A stretch of DNA of 48,647 nt from JBLHKE01 sp047619485 (GTDB lineage: Bacteria > Verrucomicrobiota > Verrucomicrobiia > Verrucomicrobiales > DEV007): contig JBLHKE010000001.1 of the NCBI GenBank assembly GCA_047619485.1, positions 1 to 48,647 of the forward strand, in the 5' to 3' direction. This document shows positions 7,994 through 16,663 of this stretch, piece by piece (positions within the stretch are counted from its first letter, which is position 1; the number at the start of each line of letters is the position of its first letter). The notes under the pieces were generated by a model. It did not search any database. It saw only the letters and a program-made list of their open reading frames with translations, and was not told where the DNA came from. Position numbers and translations under genes: made by a program.

Positions 7994-8473
7994 ATGAAAT
8001 TTCGCCAAATCCTTCTCGCCCTCGCCTCCCTGCCGCTGCTCTTTTTAGTCGCCTGCTCTAGCTCCCCCAAAGGCGACACGGTGATGAAGCGCCCGGACTA
8101 CTTCTACTTAGACCCGAGCGTCCGCGTGCAAAGCGCTGACGAAATGGTGAATTTCGAGAGCCGCCACCTCCTCTACGGTGCCGTCTCCAAGGAGGAGCGC
8201 CGCACGCGCGAGGGCCACTACTACTCTTTCCCGTGGACCACGACGGACAAGACCTCCGAGGCCTCGCTGTTGTTCGAATACCGCCAGCAAAATACCGGTG
8301 CCGAAGTCCACGCGCTGCGCGTCCCAATCGAGCGCGTGCGCCGCAAGAATGTCACCGAGGTCGAGATCGTCGGTGAGCCCTTCCAGCTGAACGGGAAAGT
8401 TACCGCCTGGCGCGCGACCATCGAGCGCAACGGTAGCTCGGTCACCAGTAAGCAGTCCTATCTCTGGGAGTAG
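7994..8473 (+). CDS. Small lipoprotein of unknown function
   Basis: A 159-residue protein with a typical lipoprotein signal, hydrophobic core ending LLFLVACSSS with lipid Cys21. The mature part has no domain I recognise: it is mixed charged and polar, contains FYLDPSVRVQSADEMVNFESRHLLYG and several Arg-rich strands, and ends SYLWE. The short open beta-strand-rich character suggests a small periplasmic domain. A good promoter lies directly upstream, so it is probably transcribed alone. No partner can be inferred from its neighbours. Confidence 0.7.
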   Translation: MKFRQILLALASLPLLFLVACSSSPKGDTVMKRPDYFYLDPSVRVQSADEMVNFESRHLLYGAVSKEERRTREGHYYSFPWTTTDKTSEASLLFEYRQQNTGAEVHALRVPIERVRRKNVTEVEIVGEPFQLNGKVTAWRATIERNGSSVTSKQSYLWE

Positions 8474-8723
8474 AGCTCGCACCATTCCACCGGCACATGC
8501 ATTGGCACCGGGCGGGTCGGGCGATCCATTGATCTGCCCTGCGTGCAGATCTCTAGGTCACGCACCTTGCCGTGAGCATTTCGGAGATCCGAAATGGTGG
8601 TTGCGATCGGCTTCTCCAGAGATCCAGTTGGTTTCAACGATCACGAACCCGCTCCTGCCATGTCCCGAAAATCACGCTTGAGGAGTCGATCGGGTGTTGC
8701 GTTCTGGGTTTGATTGAAGCAGC
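8474..8723. other. Intergenic region with one perfect hairpin
   Basis: This 250-base gap has no convincing gene. It contains a perfect 8-bp inverted repeat, CATTTCGG at 8577-8584 and CCGAAATG at 8589-8596 with a 4-base loop (AGAT). No T-run follows on either strand, so it is not a standard terminator; it could be an operator for the STAS gene or an RNA structure. Short open stretches on the minus strand are interrupted by stops. Confidence 0.4.
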
Positions 8724-9314
8724 TTGCAAACCGCTTTGAATATCTCCCCAACTGAGCGTCGCCCCACGCCGATCGCCGTGCCGCAAGCAGCTTCCATTTT
8801 CGTCAGTCATTTCGCCAACAAAGTCGCGTGGATTCGTGTCGCCGGGAAGGGTAATTTGCACAACAGCCCGCGGCTGCTGAGCTTCGCCAAGTGCATGATC
8901 AGCAAGGGGGAGGCGCGGCTGGTAGTCGACCTCGAAGACTGCCCGGTGATGGACTCCACCTTCATGGGCACGCTCACCGGGATCTCGCGACGCTTGAAGA
9001 AACTCGATGGCGGCATGCTCGAGGTCATCAACGCCAACGAGCGCAATGTCGAGCTGATCGAGAGCCTCGGCCTCGATTTCATCCTCACGCTCGACACCGA
9101 TGGGTCGTGCTGGAAGAGTGAGCGCCAAGCCATTTCCAAACAGTTCCGTGATGCCGCAATCGAGCACGAACTCGAGCCCGAGGAGTTGAGCAAGGAGGAG
9201 AAGACCGAATTCATCCTCGAGGCCCACGAGAACCTCACCGAGGCCAACCCTGAGAATATCCCTCGTTTCGAAGACGTGATCTGTTACTTGAAGCAGGAGG
9301 CGGAGGGGAGCTAG
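8724..9314 (+). CDS. STAS-domain anti-sigma-factor-antagonist-like protein
   Basis: A 196-residue protein whose residues 20-125 form a STAS domain (RLVVDLEDCPVMDSTFMGTL, then VINANERNVELIESLGLD). The phosphorylatable serine of RsbV-type proteins sits in the equivalent DST motif. The C-terminal 60 residues are acidic and helical. The start is uncertain: TTG at 8724 opens the frame, while GTG at 8778 gives VPQAASIFVSHF, closer to where the domain begins; neither has a strong ribosome binding site. It precedes a PP2C phosphatase by 111 bases, which fits a partner-switching module. No RsbW-like kinase is in the window. Confidence 0.8.
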   Translation: MQTALNISPTERRPTPIAVPQAASIFVSHFANKVAWIRVAGKGNLHNSPRLLSFAKCMISKGEARLVVDLEDCPVMDSTFMGTLTGISRRLKKLDGGMLEVINANERNVELIESLGLDFILTLDTDGSCWKSERQAISKQFRDAAIEHELEPEELSKEEKTEFILEAHENLTEANPENIPRFEDVICYLKQEAEGS

Positions 9315-9425
9315 CAGCACGCAGCCGAAGCTTGGCGAAAACGCATCAACCAGACCTTGCTCCGCCGCGTTTTTGCCCTTTAATGAACGCGGCCCGAAAG
9401 TCACAAGAGCAGGCCCGCTCTCGAG

Positions 9426-10928
9426 ATGCCACCTCCAGCCAACGATCCATCCCCGCCCGACTCCGAGCGTCCCGCCAACGAGGACGACGCTGAGCCCTTC
9501 CCAGCCGTACCATTACCGGAGGATTTCGAGAGCGCCCTCGAGCTGATCGCTAAGATGCGTGTCGAGATCGCCAAGCTTCGCCAAGAGCGTGAGGACATCG
9601 AGGTGGAGGAGAAACGCATGTTCGAGTTCCTCCACGGTCTCGGCGAGGCGCTTACCAGCGAGACCGCCGCCTCCTTAAGGTCCCTCCACCGCATCATCGT
9701 GCAGGGCATTTCGATGGTCGTCGAGGCCAGTGGCGGCGCGCTCTACCTGCTCGACGATTCCGGCCAGACCCTAGTGCCACGCTACCTCTCAACGTCCTGC
9801 CCACCGCTGCTGCCAATCCCACAAAAAGTCCGCAGCCAGATGGCGAAGAATCCCAACGCGATCGTCAGCTACCTCGGCCTGACCAGCATCCCGCGCGACA
9901 AGAGTTTCATCGGCCAGGCGCTGACCACCGGCGAGCCGATCAAGATCGACCGTCTCGGCGAGCACCCGGAATTCGGCGAGGGGGTCGCGGAGTTCCGCAG
10001 AGACGTCACCGCCCTAGTCGCACCGCTGCTCTACGGCGACAAAGAGCTCGGCGTGGTCGCGGTCGGCCACGCTACCAGAGGCAACACCTTCACGAAGAAC
10101 GATTACGACGTCTTTGTCTCCGCCGCCGAGCAGTCCGCTTTCACCCTTGGCAACGCCATCGCGCACAAGGAGGCGACCAAGAACCGCAAGCTTGAGAAAG
10201 AGATCCGCACCGCGCGCGACGTGCAGAAAATCCTGCTCCCGGGGAGCGACCCTAAAATCCCCGGCTACAACATCGCCGGCACCAACATTCCTGCCAGCCT
10301 TGTCAGCGGCGACTACTTCGACTTCATCGAGGTCGACGAGAACCACCTCGGCATCGTCATTGCCGACGTCTCGGGAAAGGGGATCGGCGCTTCGCTGATC
10401 ATGGCCATGTGCCGCAGCGTGATTCGCGCCAACGCCGCCTACAATCACTCGCCCGCCAACGTCCTGCGCGCCGCCAACCGCCAGCTCTTCCCGGACATCC
10501 GCGAGGACATGTTCATCTCGCTCGCCTACGCTATCCTCGACTTGCGCAGCGGCGAGCTGCTCCTCGCCCGCGCCGGTCACGATCCTCCACTACACTTCAT
10601 CAAGGAGACCGGTGAGATCCGCCCGGTCAAACCCAAGGGCATCGCGATCGGTATCGACGACGGCGAGGTTTTCGACCGTGCCATCGCCGTCGAGACCATC
10701 CAGCTCGAGCCGGGCGACACCTTTCTGCTCTACACTGACGGCGTCAACGAGGCGCTCGATGTGGAGGGGGAGGAATACGGCATGGACGCCCTGCTCGAGG
10801 TCTTTCGCGCGCAGTCGTCGAAAACTTCCGCCGGTCTGGTCGAGAGCATTACCTCTGAGATTCGCGGCTTCGCTGGCAGCGCCGCACAAAATGACGACAT
10901 CACCTTGATTGCAGTCCAAAAACAATGA
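9426..10928 (+). CDS. GAF-domain PP2C (RsbU/SpoIIE-type) serine phosphatase
   Basis: A 500-residue cytoplasmic protein. An acidic Pro-rich N-terminus leads into a coiled coil (about 38-65), a GAF sensor domain (about 72-245) and a short linker helix with the RTARDVQKILLP motif usual before RsbU-type phosphatases. The PP2C domain (about 265-500) has its metal-binding motifs: SGDYFDF, VIADVSGKG, LLYTDGVNEA and QNDDITLI. Enzymes of this type dephosphorylate STAS-domain antagonists, freeing a sigma factor or other output. The STAS gene upstream is the obvious substrate. It ends 64 bases before grpE, so co-transcription with the chaperone genes is possible. Confidence 0.9.
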   Translation: MPPPANDPSPPDSERPANEDDAEPFPAVPLPEDFESALELIAKMRVEIAKLRQEREDIEVEEKRMFEFLHGLGEALTSETAASLRSLHRIIVQGISMVVEASGGALYLLDDSGQTLVPRYLSTSCPPLLPIPQKVRSQMAKNPNAIVSYLGLTSIPRDKSFIGQALTTGEPIKIDRLGEHPEFGEGVAEFRRDVTALVAPLLYGDKELGVVAVGHATRGNTFTKNDYDVFVSAAEQSAFTLGNAIAHKEATKNRKLEKEIRTARDVQKILLPGSDPKIPGYNIAGTNIPASLVSGDYFDFIEVDENHLGIVIADVSGKGIGASLIMAMCRSVIRANAAYNHSPANVLRAANRQLFPDIREDMFISLAYAILDLRSGELLLARAGHDPPLHFIKETGEIRPVKPKGIAIGIDDGEVFDRAIAVETIQLEPGDTFLLYTDGVNEALDVEGEEYGMDALLEVFRAQSSKTSAGLVESITSEIRGFAGSAAQNDDITLIAVQKQ

Positions 10929-10992
10929 ATAGTCCCATCCCTTGCAAACCGGCGGGGGACAGTAATTTTCAGACGGAACGCATTCAAAATCA

Positions 10993-11595
10993 ATGAGCGA
11001 GCAAGAAACCGAACCAGCCGAAGACAACATCGTTGATCTCGAAGTAGAAATCCCGGAACCGCCCGAGCAGGCACACGCACAAGCCGATACCGAAGGGGAG
11101 AACGCGGCTCCAGTGGAACCTGAGATTTCCAAAGACCCGCTCACCGTGGCCAAGGAAGAACTCGCCCAGTGGCGCGACACCGCTCTGCGCACCAAGGCCG
11201 ACTTGGAAAATTTCCGCAAGCGCTCTGCACGCGATCGCACCGACGCGATCAAATTCGGCAACACTTCCCTCCTCGAGGAGCTAGTTCCAATCGTTGACAA
11301 CTTCGAGATGGGGCTCGCCGCGGCGACCGCCAACGGTGCTGAGTCCAGCATCGCCCAGGGCATGGGCATGGTGCAGAAACAACTCACCGATTTCCTCGCC
11401 AACAACGGTCTCAAAGAAGTCGAGACCAATGGCAAGGAATTCAACCCCAACTTGCACGAGGCGCTCTCGCAGCAGGCCAGCGACGAGGTGCCAGAGGGCA
11501 CGATCATCAGCACCATGCGTAAGGGTTACCAACTCCACGATCGACTCCTGCGCGCCGCCAACGTCGTCGTCTCGAGTGGCCCAGGGGGCCAGTAA
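10993..11595 (+). CDS. grpE: Nucleotide exchange factor GrpE
   Basis: A 200-residue protein. Residues 1-55 are acidic and disordered; the long dimer helix follows (EELAQWRDTALRTKADLENF), then the beta domain that contacts DnaK (GKEFNPNLHEALSQ, GTIISTMRKGYQLHDRLLRAANVVVS). It releases ADP from DnaK. dnaK is not adjacent. No CIRCE operator (the HrcA site) is visible upstream; instead a GGGGGACAG motif lies at 10954-10962. Confidence 0.95.
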   Translation: MSEQETEPAEDNIVDLEVEIPEPPEQAHAQADTEGENAAPVEPEISKDPLTVAKEELAQWRDTALRTKADLENFRKRSARDRTDAIKFGNTSLLEELVPIVDNFEMGLAAATANGAESSIAQGMGMVQKQLTDFLANNGLKEVETNGKEFNPNLHEALSQQASDEVPEGTIISTMRKGYQLHDRLLRAANVVVSSGPGGQ

Positions 11596-11685
11596 AAGGT
11601 AAAAAGTGGGAAGGTGAAAAGTCCAGATAGTCTGGCTTAGCCAGACGACGAACCTTTTGCCTTTAACTTTCCCACCTTTCCACTC
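11593..11685. repeat. Long imperfect palindrome between grpE and dnaJ
   Basis: The whole grpE-dnaJ gap is an extended inverted repeat. A purine-rich arm (about 11594-11620, blocks of AAAAG, GTGGGAAGG, TGAAAAG) faces a pyrimidine-rich arm (about 11652-11684, blocks of CTTTTGCC, CTTTCCCACC, TTTCC). The centre is a perfect 7-bp hairpin, GTCTGGC at 11630-11636 and GCCAGAC at 11640-11646, with a TTA loop. It could fold as a very long stem in the grpE-dnaJ transcript, acting as an attenuator or processing site, or be a copy of an intergenic palindromic repeat family. Confidence 0.6.
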
Positions 11686-11696
11686 TAGAGCGAAGC

Positions 11697-12875
11697 ATGA
11701 GCGAAAAACGAGATTACTACGAGATCCTCAGCGTCAGCCGTGACGCCGAAGGCACCGTCATCAAGAAATCCTACCGTAAGCTGGCGGTGCAGTTCCACCC
11801 CGACAAGAACCCGGACGACCCGACGGCGGAGGACAAGTTCAAAGAGCTTGGCGAGGCCTACGAGGTGCTCATGAACGAAGAGAAGCGCGCGGCCTACGAC
11901 CGCTACGGACACTCCGCCTTCGAGCAGGGCATGGGTGGTGGCGGCGGCGGCAGTGGCGGTGGATTCCATGACGCCGCGGACATCTTCCGCAGTGTGTTCG
12001 GCGGCGGCGGTGGTGGCAGCGGCGGTGGCAGTTCCATCTTTGACGACCTCTTCGGCGGTGGCGGCAGCGGCAGCGGTCGCTCGCGCGACATCTCCGGGCG
12101 CCAGCGGGGGTCGGACTTGCGCTACGATTTGCAGATCTCGCTCGAGGAAGCGGCGTCGGGAGTCGAGAAAGAACTCGAACTCGAGAAGGCCGAGAGCTGT
12201 GATCAGTGCGACGGCAAGGGCTCGTCGGGCAGCTCTGGCACCAAGACCTGTGAGATGTGCGGTGGCCACGGCCAAGTCATTTCCTCGCGTGGGTTTTTCC
12301 AGGTGCAACAGACCTGTCCGACCTGTAACGGTTCGGGTCAGATCATCAAAGATCCCTGCAAAAAATGTGGCGGCGAAGGGCGCGCCACCAAGACCACCAA
12401 GATCAAGATCCGCGTCCCGGCAGGCATCGACAGCGGCACCCGCCTGCGCACCACCGGTAACGGCGAGGCGGGCGTGCGCGGTGGCTCTTCCGGTGACTTG
12501 TTCGTGGTGATCCACGTCCATGACCACGATGTCTTCGAGCGCGAGGGACAAGATCTCTTCTGCGATGTGCCGCTGGCATTCTCCACCGCCGCGCTAGGTG
12601 GCTCGCTCGACGTCCCGACCCTCGAGGGGCGTTCCAACATCAAGATCCCTGCCGGCACCCAGAACGAAACCGTGTTCCGGTTGCGCGAGAAAGGTATCAC
12701 GCACCTCAACTCGTCCCGCAAAGGCGACCTGCACATCCGCGTGCAGATCGAGGTGCCCACCAAGCTCAACTCCGAGCAGAAAGAGAAACTCAACGCCTTC
12801 GCGGAGTCCATCGGCCAGAAGAACAGCCCGATCCACGAGTCTTTCTTCGAGAAGGCGAAGAAGTTCTTCACGTAG
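11697..12875 (+). CDS. dnaJ: Chaperone DnaJ (Hsp40, type A)
   Basis: A 392-residue co-chaperone that stimulates DnaK ATPase and binds unfolded chains. The J domain has its HPD at residues 34-36. A long Gly/Ser/Phe region with runs of Gly covers about 78-140. The zinc region carries all four CxxCxGxG repeats (CDQCDGKG, CEMCGGHG, CPTCNGSG, CKKCGGEG). The C-terminal substrate-binding domains are complete. The glycine-rich linker is longer than in E. coli DnaJ. It follows grpE across the palindromic gap and is 42 bases before rsmE. Confidence 0.96.
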   Translation: MSEKRDYYEILSVSRDAEGTVIKKSYRKLAVQFHPDKNPDDPTAEDKFKELGEAYEVLMNEEKRAAYDRYGHSAFEQGMGGGGGGSGGGFHDAADIFRSVFGGGGGGSGGGSSIFDDLFGGGGSGSGRSRDISGRQRGSDLRYDLQISLEEAASGVEKELELEKAESCDQCDGKGSSGSSGTKTCEMCGGHGQVISSRGFFQVQQTCPTCNGSGQIIKDPCKKCGGEGRATKTTKIKIRVPAGIDSGTRLRTTGNGEAGVRGGSSGDLFVVIHVHDHDVFEREGQDLFCDVPLAFSTAALGGSLDVPTLEGRSNIKIPAGTQNETVFRLREKGITHLNSSRKGDLHIRVQIEVPTKLNSEQKEKLNAFAESIGQKNSPIHESFFEKAKKFFT

Positions 12876-12917
12876 CAGGGGGACTAGCCTCTCCCGAAGA
12901 ATCCAGCCTCAAAAAAC

Positions 12918-13673
12918 GTGCATCGCTTCTACATCCCACCCAGCGAGTGGAACCCGGAGGCGTCGTCGCTTGCCCTTGGCGGCCCCGAGGCGCACCATTG
13001 CCACGACGTAATGCGTTGCCAGGTCGGCGCCAAGATCATCGCCTTCAACGGCGAGGGCACCGAGGTGGTCGGCACCATCACTGCGGCGAAGAAATCGCAG
13101 GTCGACTTCGACATCGAATCCGTCGACCACACCCCGCCACTGCTTGCCACCCTAACGCTTTGCCAAGCGATCCCTAAGGGCAAAAACATGGATCTCGTGG
13201 TGCAGAAGGCCACCGAGTTAGGCGTGGCCAACATTGTCCCGCTGCTGACCGAGCACACCATCATCCGCCTCGACGCCAAGGCGGCCGCCAAGAAGCAGCT
13301 CAAGTGGCAACGCGTCGCCATCGAGGCCTGCAAGCAGAGCGGCCAGAACCACCTGCCGACCGTGACGCAACCGGTGACACTCGCCGACTACCTCGCGACC
13401 CCGCAACCTGCTGATCTGCAGCTGATCGCCTCCCTCCAGCCGGGCTCTCGCCACCTCAAAGACCTACTCGCCAACGCAGTAGATAAACCGGTGAGCGCCG
13501 TGATCCTCATCGGTCCTGAGGGCGATTTCAGCCAGGCAGAGGTCGAGCAAGTCCTCGCCGCAGGCCACCTCCCGATCACCCTCGGGCCAATCATCCTGCG
13601 CACCGAGACCGCCGCGCTCTACTGCCTGAGCGTCCTGGCCCACGAGTTGTTCCACGCTCCCGATTTATCCTAA
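12918..13673 (+). CDS. rsmE: 16S rRNA m3U1498 methyltransferase
   Basis: A 251-residue SPOUT-class enzyme methylating uridine 1498 of 16S rRNA with S-adenosylmethionine. The start is GTG at 12918 (MHRFYIPP, the typical family opening). The N-terminal PUA-like RNA-binding part is followed by the knotted domain with QKATELGVANIVPL, IEACKQSGQNHLP, LIGPEGDFSQAE and GPIILRTETAAL, the cofactor-binding knot. A dnaJ-rsmE order is common in bacteria. The last 9 bases overlap the convergent sigma factor gene. Confidence 0.93.
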   Translation: MHRFYIPPSEWNPEASSLALGGPEAHHCHDVMRCQVGAKIIAFNGEGTEVVGTITAAKKSQVDFDIESVDHTPPLLATLTLCQAIPKGKNMDLVVQKATELGVANIVPLLTEHTIIRLDAKAAAKKQLKWQRVAIEACKQSGQNHLPTVTQPVTLADYLATPQPADLQLIASLQPGSRHLKDLLANAVDKPVSAVILIGPEGDFSQAEVEQVLAAGHLPITLGPIILRTETAALYCLSVLAHELFHAPDLS

Positions 13674-14423
13674 CATGGACAGAAGGTAGCGGATCTCGCC
13701 TTCGACCTCGGATTCGTCAGCCACGGTGTGGGCGACCTCTTCGCGGAAGATCTCTCCATAGCGGCGACGCAGGCGGTGGATCGATGTCTTGAGCGCAGAC
13801 CCGGTGGTCCCGAGCTCGGCAGCGACTTCGGCGATCGGGGTCGACCCGCGAGGATCGACTAGGAAGGTTTTGAGCTGCTCGAAGGGTTTGCCAGCCGATT
13901 CCCACTCCTCGCGCAGGCGCTCGATCACTCGATCGACTAGCGTTTCCGCCCAGCGGCGGTCGAAAAGGTTGTCCGGAGTCATCTCGCCATCGACGGGCTC
14001 ATTGATGTAGGCGTCCTCTGCGGATTTCGCATCGAGCGAAAAAATCACCTCACCGCCGCCGCGCTTGAGCCTGGCCGATTTCCGGTACTCGCTGGTGAGC
14101 AGGTTCTTCATACACGAGAGGAGGTAGGTGCGGAATCGTCCCTTCTCCGGATCTGCCTTGCCGAGGGCGCCCTTCGCCAGCATGTGTGAGAGAAACTCCT
14201 GGGTCATGTCCTTGGACTCCTCCGCCCCGAGGCCGGAGCGGCGGGCAAACGCGTAGAGCGGCAGCCAGTAAGTCTCGCAGAGTTGCTCGAGCGCCGCACC
14301 AGCTCCGTTGCCACCTTTGCCCGCGAGCACGATCATGCTCCATCGCGTGGTGCGAAAATCGAAGGGTGTGCCATCACCAGTTTGTTTTTCTTCGGGCATT
14401 GTCGTTGGTAGTGGGAGAATCAT
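13665..14423 (-). CDS. ECF-type RNA polymerase sigma factor
   Basis: A 252-residue protein. Near the start it has FDFRTTRWSMIVLAG, an extension typical of one ECF group common in Verrucomicrobiota and Planctomycetota. Region 2 follows (LCETYWLPLYAFARRSG, ESKDMTQEFLSHML, GRFRTYLLSCMKNLL). Region 4 is at the C-terminal end (PIAEVAAELGTTGSALKTSIHRLRRRYGEIF), a helix-turn-helix binding the -35 element. A second in-frame ATG at 14399 is also possible. No anti-sigma gene is adjacent, and this group often lacks one. Its targets are unknown. Confidence 0.88.
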   Translation of the reverse strand: MILPLPTTMPEEKQTGDGTPFDFRTTRWSMIVLAGKGGNGAGAALEQLCETYWLPLYAFARRSGLGAEESKDMTQEFLSHMLAKGALGKADPEKGRFRTYLLSCMKNLLTSEYRKSARLKRGGGEVIFSLDAKSAEDAYINEPVDGEMTPDNLFDRRWAETLVDRVIERLREEWESAGKPFEQLKTFLVDPRGSTPIAEVAAELGTTGSALKTSIHRLRRRYGEIFREEVAHTVADESEVEGEIRYLLSMLG

Positions 14424-14509
14424 CTGGGCTGGAGGGGGACACGCAAGAAAGCGAAAAACTGGCCGCTAGTTTGCAAAATAAACGTCCTTTTGGCAGAAGC
14501 AGAGATCTT

Positions 14510-15403
14510 CTACCCTTTTACGCTCGCCGCCTTGAGCAGCTTGATCAATCCAAGCAGTTCGGGCGACTCGGCCGCGTGACGCCAGAGAGCCGAGGAGGTG
14601 AGCTGGATCCTCGGCTTCTTCATCTTGATGAAGACCACGCCCGGGTGCGGTAGCTGGTGCACATCCTCCGGGAGAACCCCGACTCCCGTCCCGCCCGCGA
14701 CCAGCCCGAGTAATTCTTGGAGGCCGTCTGCTTTCATGCGCACGTCGAGGGTGAAACCCGCCCGCTCACCGAGCTCCGCGACCAGTGCCGGTCGCCCGGG
14801 GAAGTGTTTCTCGTGCAGGCTGACAAAGGCCTCACCTTCGAGCTCGGCGAGATCGATCGACTTGCGCAGGGCGAGCAGGTGGTCGTCGGGTAGGACGATC
14901 GCCAGCGCGGTCTTCAGGATGATGGCAGAGGCGAACTCGGCCGCGAGTTGTGGGCAGGGAGATCCTAACAACGCCACATCGATCTCGCCAGCGCGCAGCG
15001 CGGTCTCCTGTTCGACTGGTGACATCTCGCGGATCTGTGTGCACACGTCGTCGTGCGCCCGGTTGAAGGCGCGTAGCGCGCCGGCGAGGAAACCGGGGAG
15101 CGCGGTCGGGATGAAACCGATGCGTAGCGAGCGTTTCGGCTCGCCCTTGAAAGTGCCCATCGCTGCCTGCAAGCCATCCGCCCGACGTAGCAGATCTTTG
15201 GCGTGGACCAGGGCGGCCTCACCTGCATCCGTCAGCGCCAAGCCCTTGCTTTCGCGATCGAAAAGGGTCACCCCGAGTTCCTCTTCGAGATCGCGAATCT
15301 GCCGCGACACTGCGGGTTGCGTCTTGTTCAGGCGCGCCGCCGCCCGGCTGATGTTCTTTTCCTCCGCCGCCATGACGAAGTATTGCAGGTGTCTGAGTTC
15401 CAT
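14510..15403 (-). CDS. LysR-family transcriptional regulator
   Basis: A 297-residue protein. I placed the start at 15403 (MELRHLQYFVMAAEE), the standard LysR opening; an upstream extension of 14 codons is less likely. The winged helix-turn-helix covers residues 1-60 (AAARLNKTQPAVSRQIRDLEEELG), and the effector-binding domain about 90-290. It is divergent from the pirin operon with 82 bases between starts, the usual arrangement for a LysR regulator of the neighbouring operon. The effector may be an aromatic or electrophilic compound; that is an inference from the operon content. Confidence 0.92.
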   Translation of the reverse strand: MELRHLQYFVMAAEEKNISRAAARLNKTQPAVSRQIRDLEEELGVTLFDRESKGLALTDAGEAALVHAKDLLRRADGLQAAMGTFKGEPKRSLRIGFIPTALPGFLAGALRAFNRAHDDVCTQIREMSPVEQETALRAGEIDVALLGSPCPQLAAEFASAIILKTALAIVLPDDHLLALRKSIDLAELEGEAFVSLHEKHFPGRPALVAELGERAGFTLDVRMKADGLQELLGLVAGGTGVGVLPEDVHQLPHPGVVFIKMKKPRIQLTSSALWRHAAESPELLGLIKLLKAASVKG

Positions 15404-15485
15404 GGATCGAGGTATAACTAAAAGGCATGGCAACCCAAAGGACAAGGTATTCGAGAAACCGGCTTCCGTCCGCCATCCTTACATC

Positions 15486-16220
15486 ATGAAAGACACGACT
15501 ACGCTCCCACAGACCACCATCTCCGTCCTGCGTGCAGGCGATCGCGGCACCGCCGACCATGGTTGGCTCAAGGCGCGCTTCACCTTCTCGTTCGCTGGCT
15601 ACTTCAACCCGGATCGCATGGGTTTCAAATCTCTGCGCGTGATGAACAACGACACGATCGCCGCCGGCGGCGGATTTCCGACCCACCCGCACTCGGACAT
15701 GGAGATTTTCACCTACGTGATCGACGGCGAGCTAGCGCACGAAGATTCGATGGGCAACGGCTCGGTCATCCAGGCCGGTGATTTGCAATACATGAGCGCC
15801 GGATCAGGGGTGACCCACAGCGAGTTCAATCCGTCGGATGAGAACCCGGCCACGCTCTACCAGATCTGGCTGCATCCTCGAAAGCCCGGCGGCGAACCAC
15901 GCTACGCGGAAAAACCGCTCGGCGCTGGAGCTGGCGAGAACGCGCTCTCCCTCCTGTTCTCTGGCGATGGCCGTGACGGCTCCACCGAGATCCGCCAGGA
16001 TGCAGAGATTTACTTTGGCAAAGCCGACGCCGGCACCGTGCTTGAGGCACCCGCGTCGGAAGCGATGCCCCACGGCTGGCTGCAGGTGATCGAAGGTGAG
16101 ATCGAAGTGCTCGGTGAGACCTTGTTCACCGGAGATGGGATCGCCATCGAAGACGCCCCAGATGCTTTTCACATCACCGCGGACAGCGACAGCAAGTTCC
16201 TGTTCTTCCGCCTCAGCTAA
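15486..16220 (+). CDS. Pirin family protein (possible quercetin 2,3-dioxygenase)
   Basis: A 244-residue bicupin. The start at 15486 gives MKDTTTLPQ; the frame is open far upstream but only opposite the LysR gene. The N-terminal cupin has the metal-binding pattern FPTHPHSDMEIFTYVIDG and then VTHSEFNPS. The C-terminal cupin (about 140-244) is complete. Some pirins are quercetinases, others redox sensors. It leads an operon with a DoxX-like protein (26-base gap), a CDGSH protein and an FMN reductase, a set often found together and probably controlled by the divergent LysR gene. Confidence 0.9.
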   Translation: MKDTTTLPQTTISVLRAGDRGTADHGWLKARFTFSFAGYFNPDRMGFKSLRVMNNDTIAAGGGFPTHPHSDMEIFTYVIDGELAHEDSMGNGSVIQAGDLQYMSAGSGVTHSEFNPSDENPATLYQIWLHPRKPGGEPRYAEKPLGAGAGENALSLLFSGDGRDGSTEIRQDAEIYFGKADAGTVLEAPASEAMPHGWLQVIEGEIEVLGETLFTGDGIAIEDAPDAFHITADSDSKFLFFRLS

Positions 16221-16246
16221 TCAAGCAATCTCAATATACAAAGACC

Positions 16247-16636
16247 ATGAAAGAAAAACTACCCACCATCGCCGGCGGCCTGCTCGGCTTCGCCTTCGTC
16301 TTCTTCGGCATCAACTTCTTCGTTGGGATCCTCAAGATGCCGCCGCCACCAGCGGGCTCGCCACCGGCACTGTTCTTCGGTGCCGTCGGCTCCACCGGCT
16401 TCATGGCGATGGTGAAAATCTTGGAGATCATCGGCGGCGTTCTCGTGGCCATCCCCAAGACACGCAATTTCGGGCTGTTGATCCTCGGCCCGATCGTGAT
16501 CAACATCCTCGCGTTCAACCTGTTCCTTGTCCCAGGTATCTCCGCCCTCTTCCAGCCGCCGGTCGTATTGATTAGCGCGCTCTCGGCCTACCTGCTATGG
16601 GTTGGTAGAGAGAAATTCCTCGCCCTACGCAACTAG
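16247..16636 (+). CDS. DoxX-like membrane protein
   Basis: A 129-residue protein with four hydrophobic segments (about residues 7-29, 46-66, 72-94 and 100-120), the size and topology of the DoxX-like family. Between the first two lies a Pro-rich loop (MPPPPAGSPP). Family members often sit beside pirins and flavin reductases and are thought to act in membrane redox or electrophile responses. The gene is the second of the pirin operon; the next follows after 27 bases. No catalytic residues can be named from the sequence. Confidence 0.8.
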   Translation: MKEKLPTIAGGLLGFAFVFFGINFFVGILKMPPPPAGSPPALFFGAVGSTGFMAMVKILEIIGGVLVAIPKTRNFGLLILGPIVINILAFNLFLVPGISALFQPPVVLISALSAYLLWVGREKFLALRN

Positions 16637-16663
16637 TCACAACCCAAAACGAAACCTACCAAT

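Noticed and set aside
8634..9404. Long minus-strand open frame opposite the STAS gene
   Set aside because: The plus strand has a clear STAS domain; the antisense product lacks recognisable features.
10929..10992. CIRCE operator upstream of grpE
   Set aside because: No TTAGCACTC-N9-GAGTGCTAA or near match is present.
14598..15485. Long upstream extension of the pirin frame
   Set aside because: The extension is antisense to the LysR gene; the cupin family begins near the ATG at 15486.
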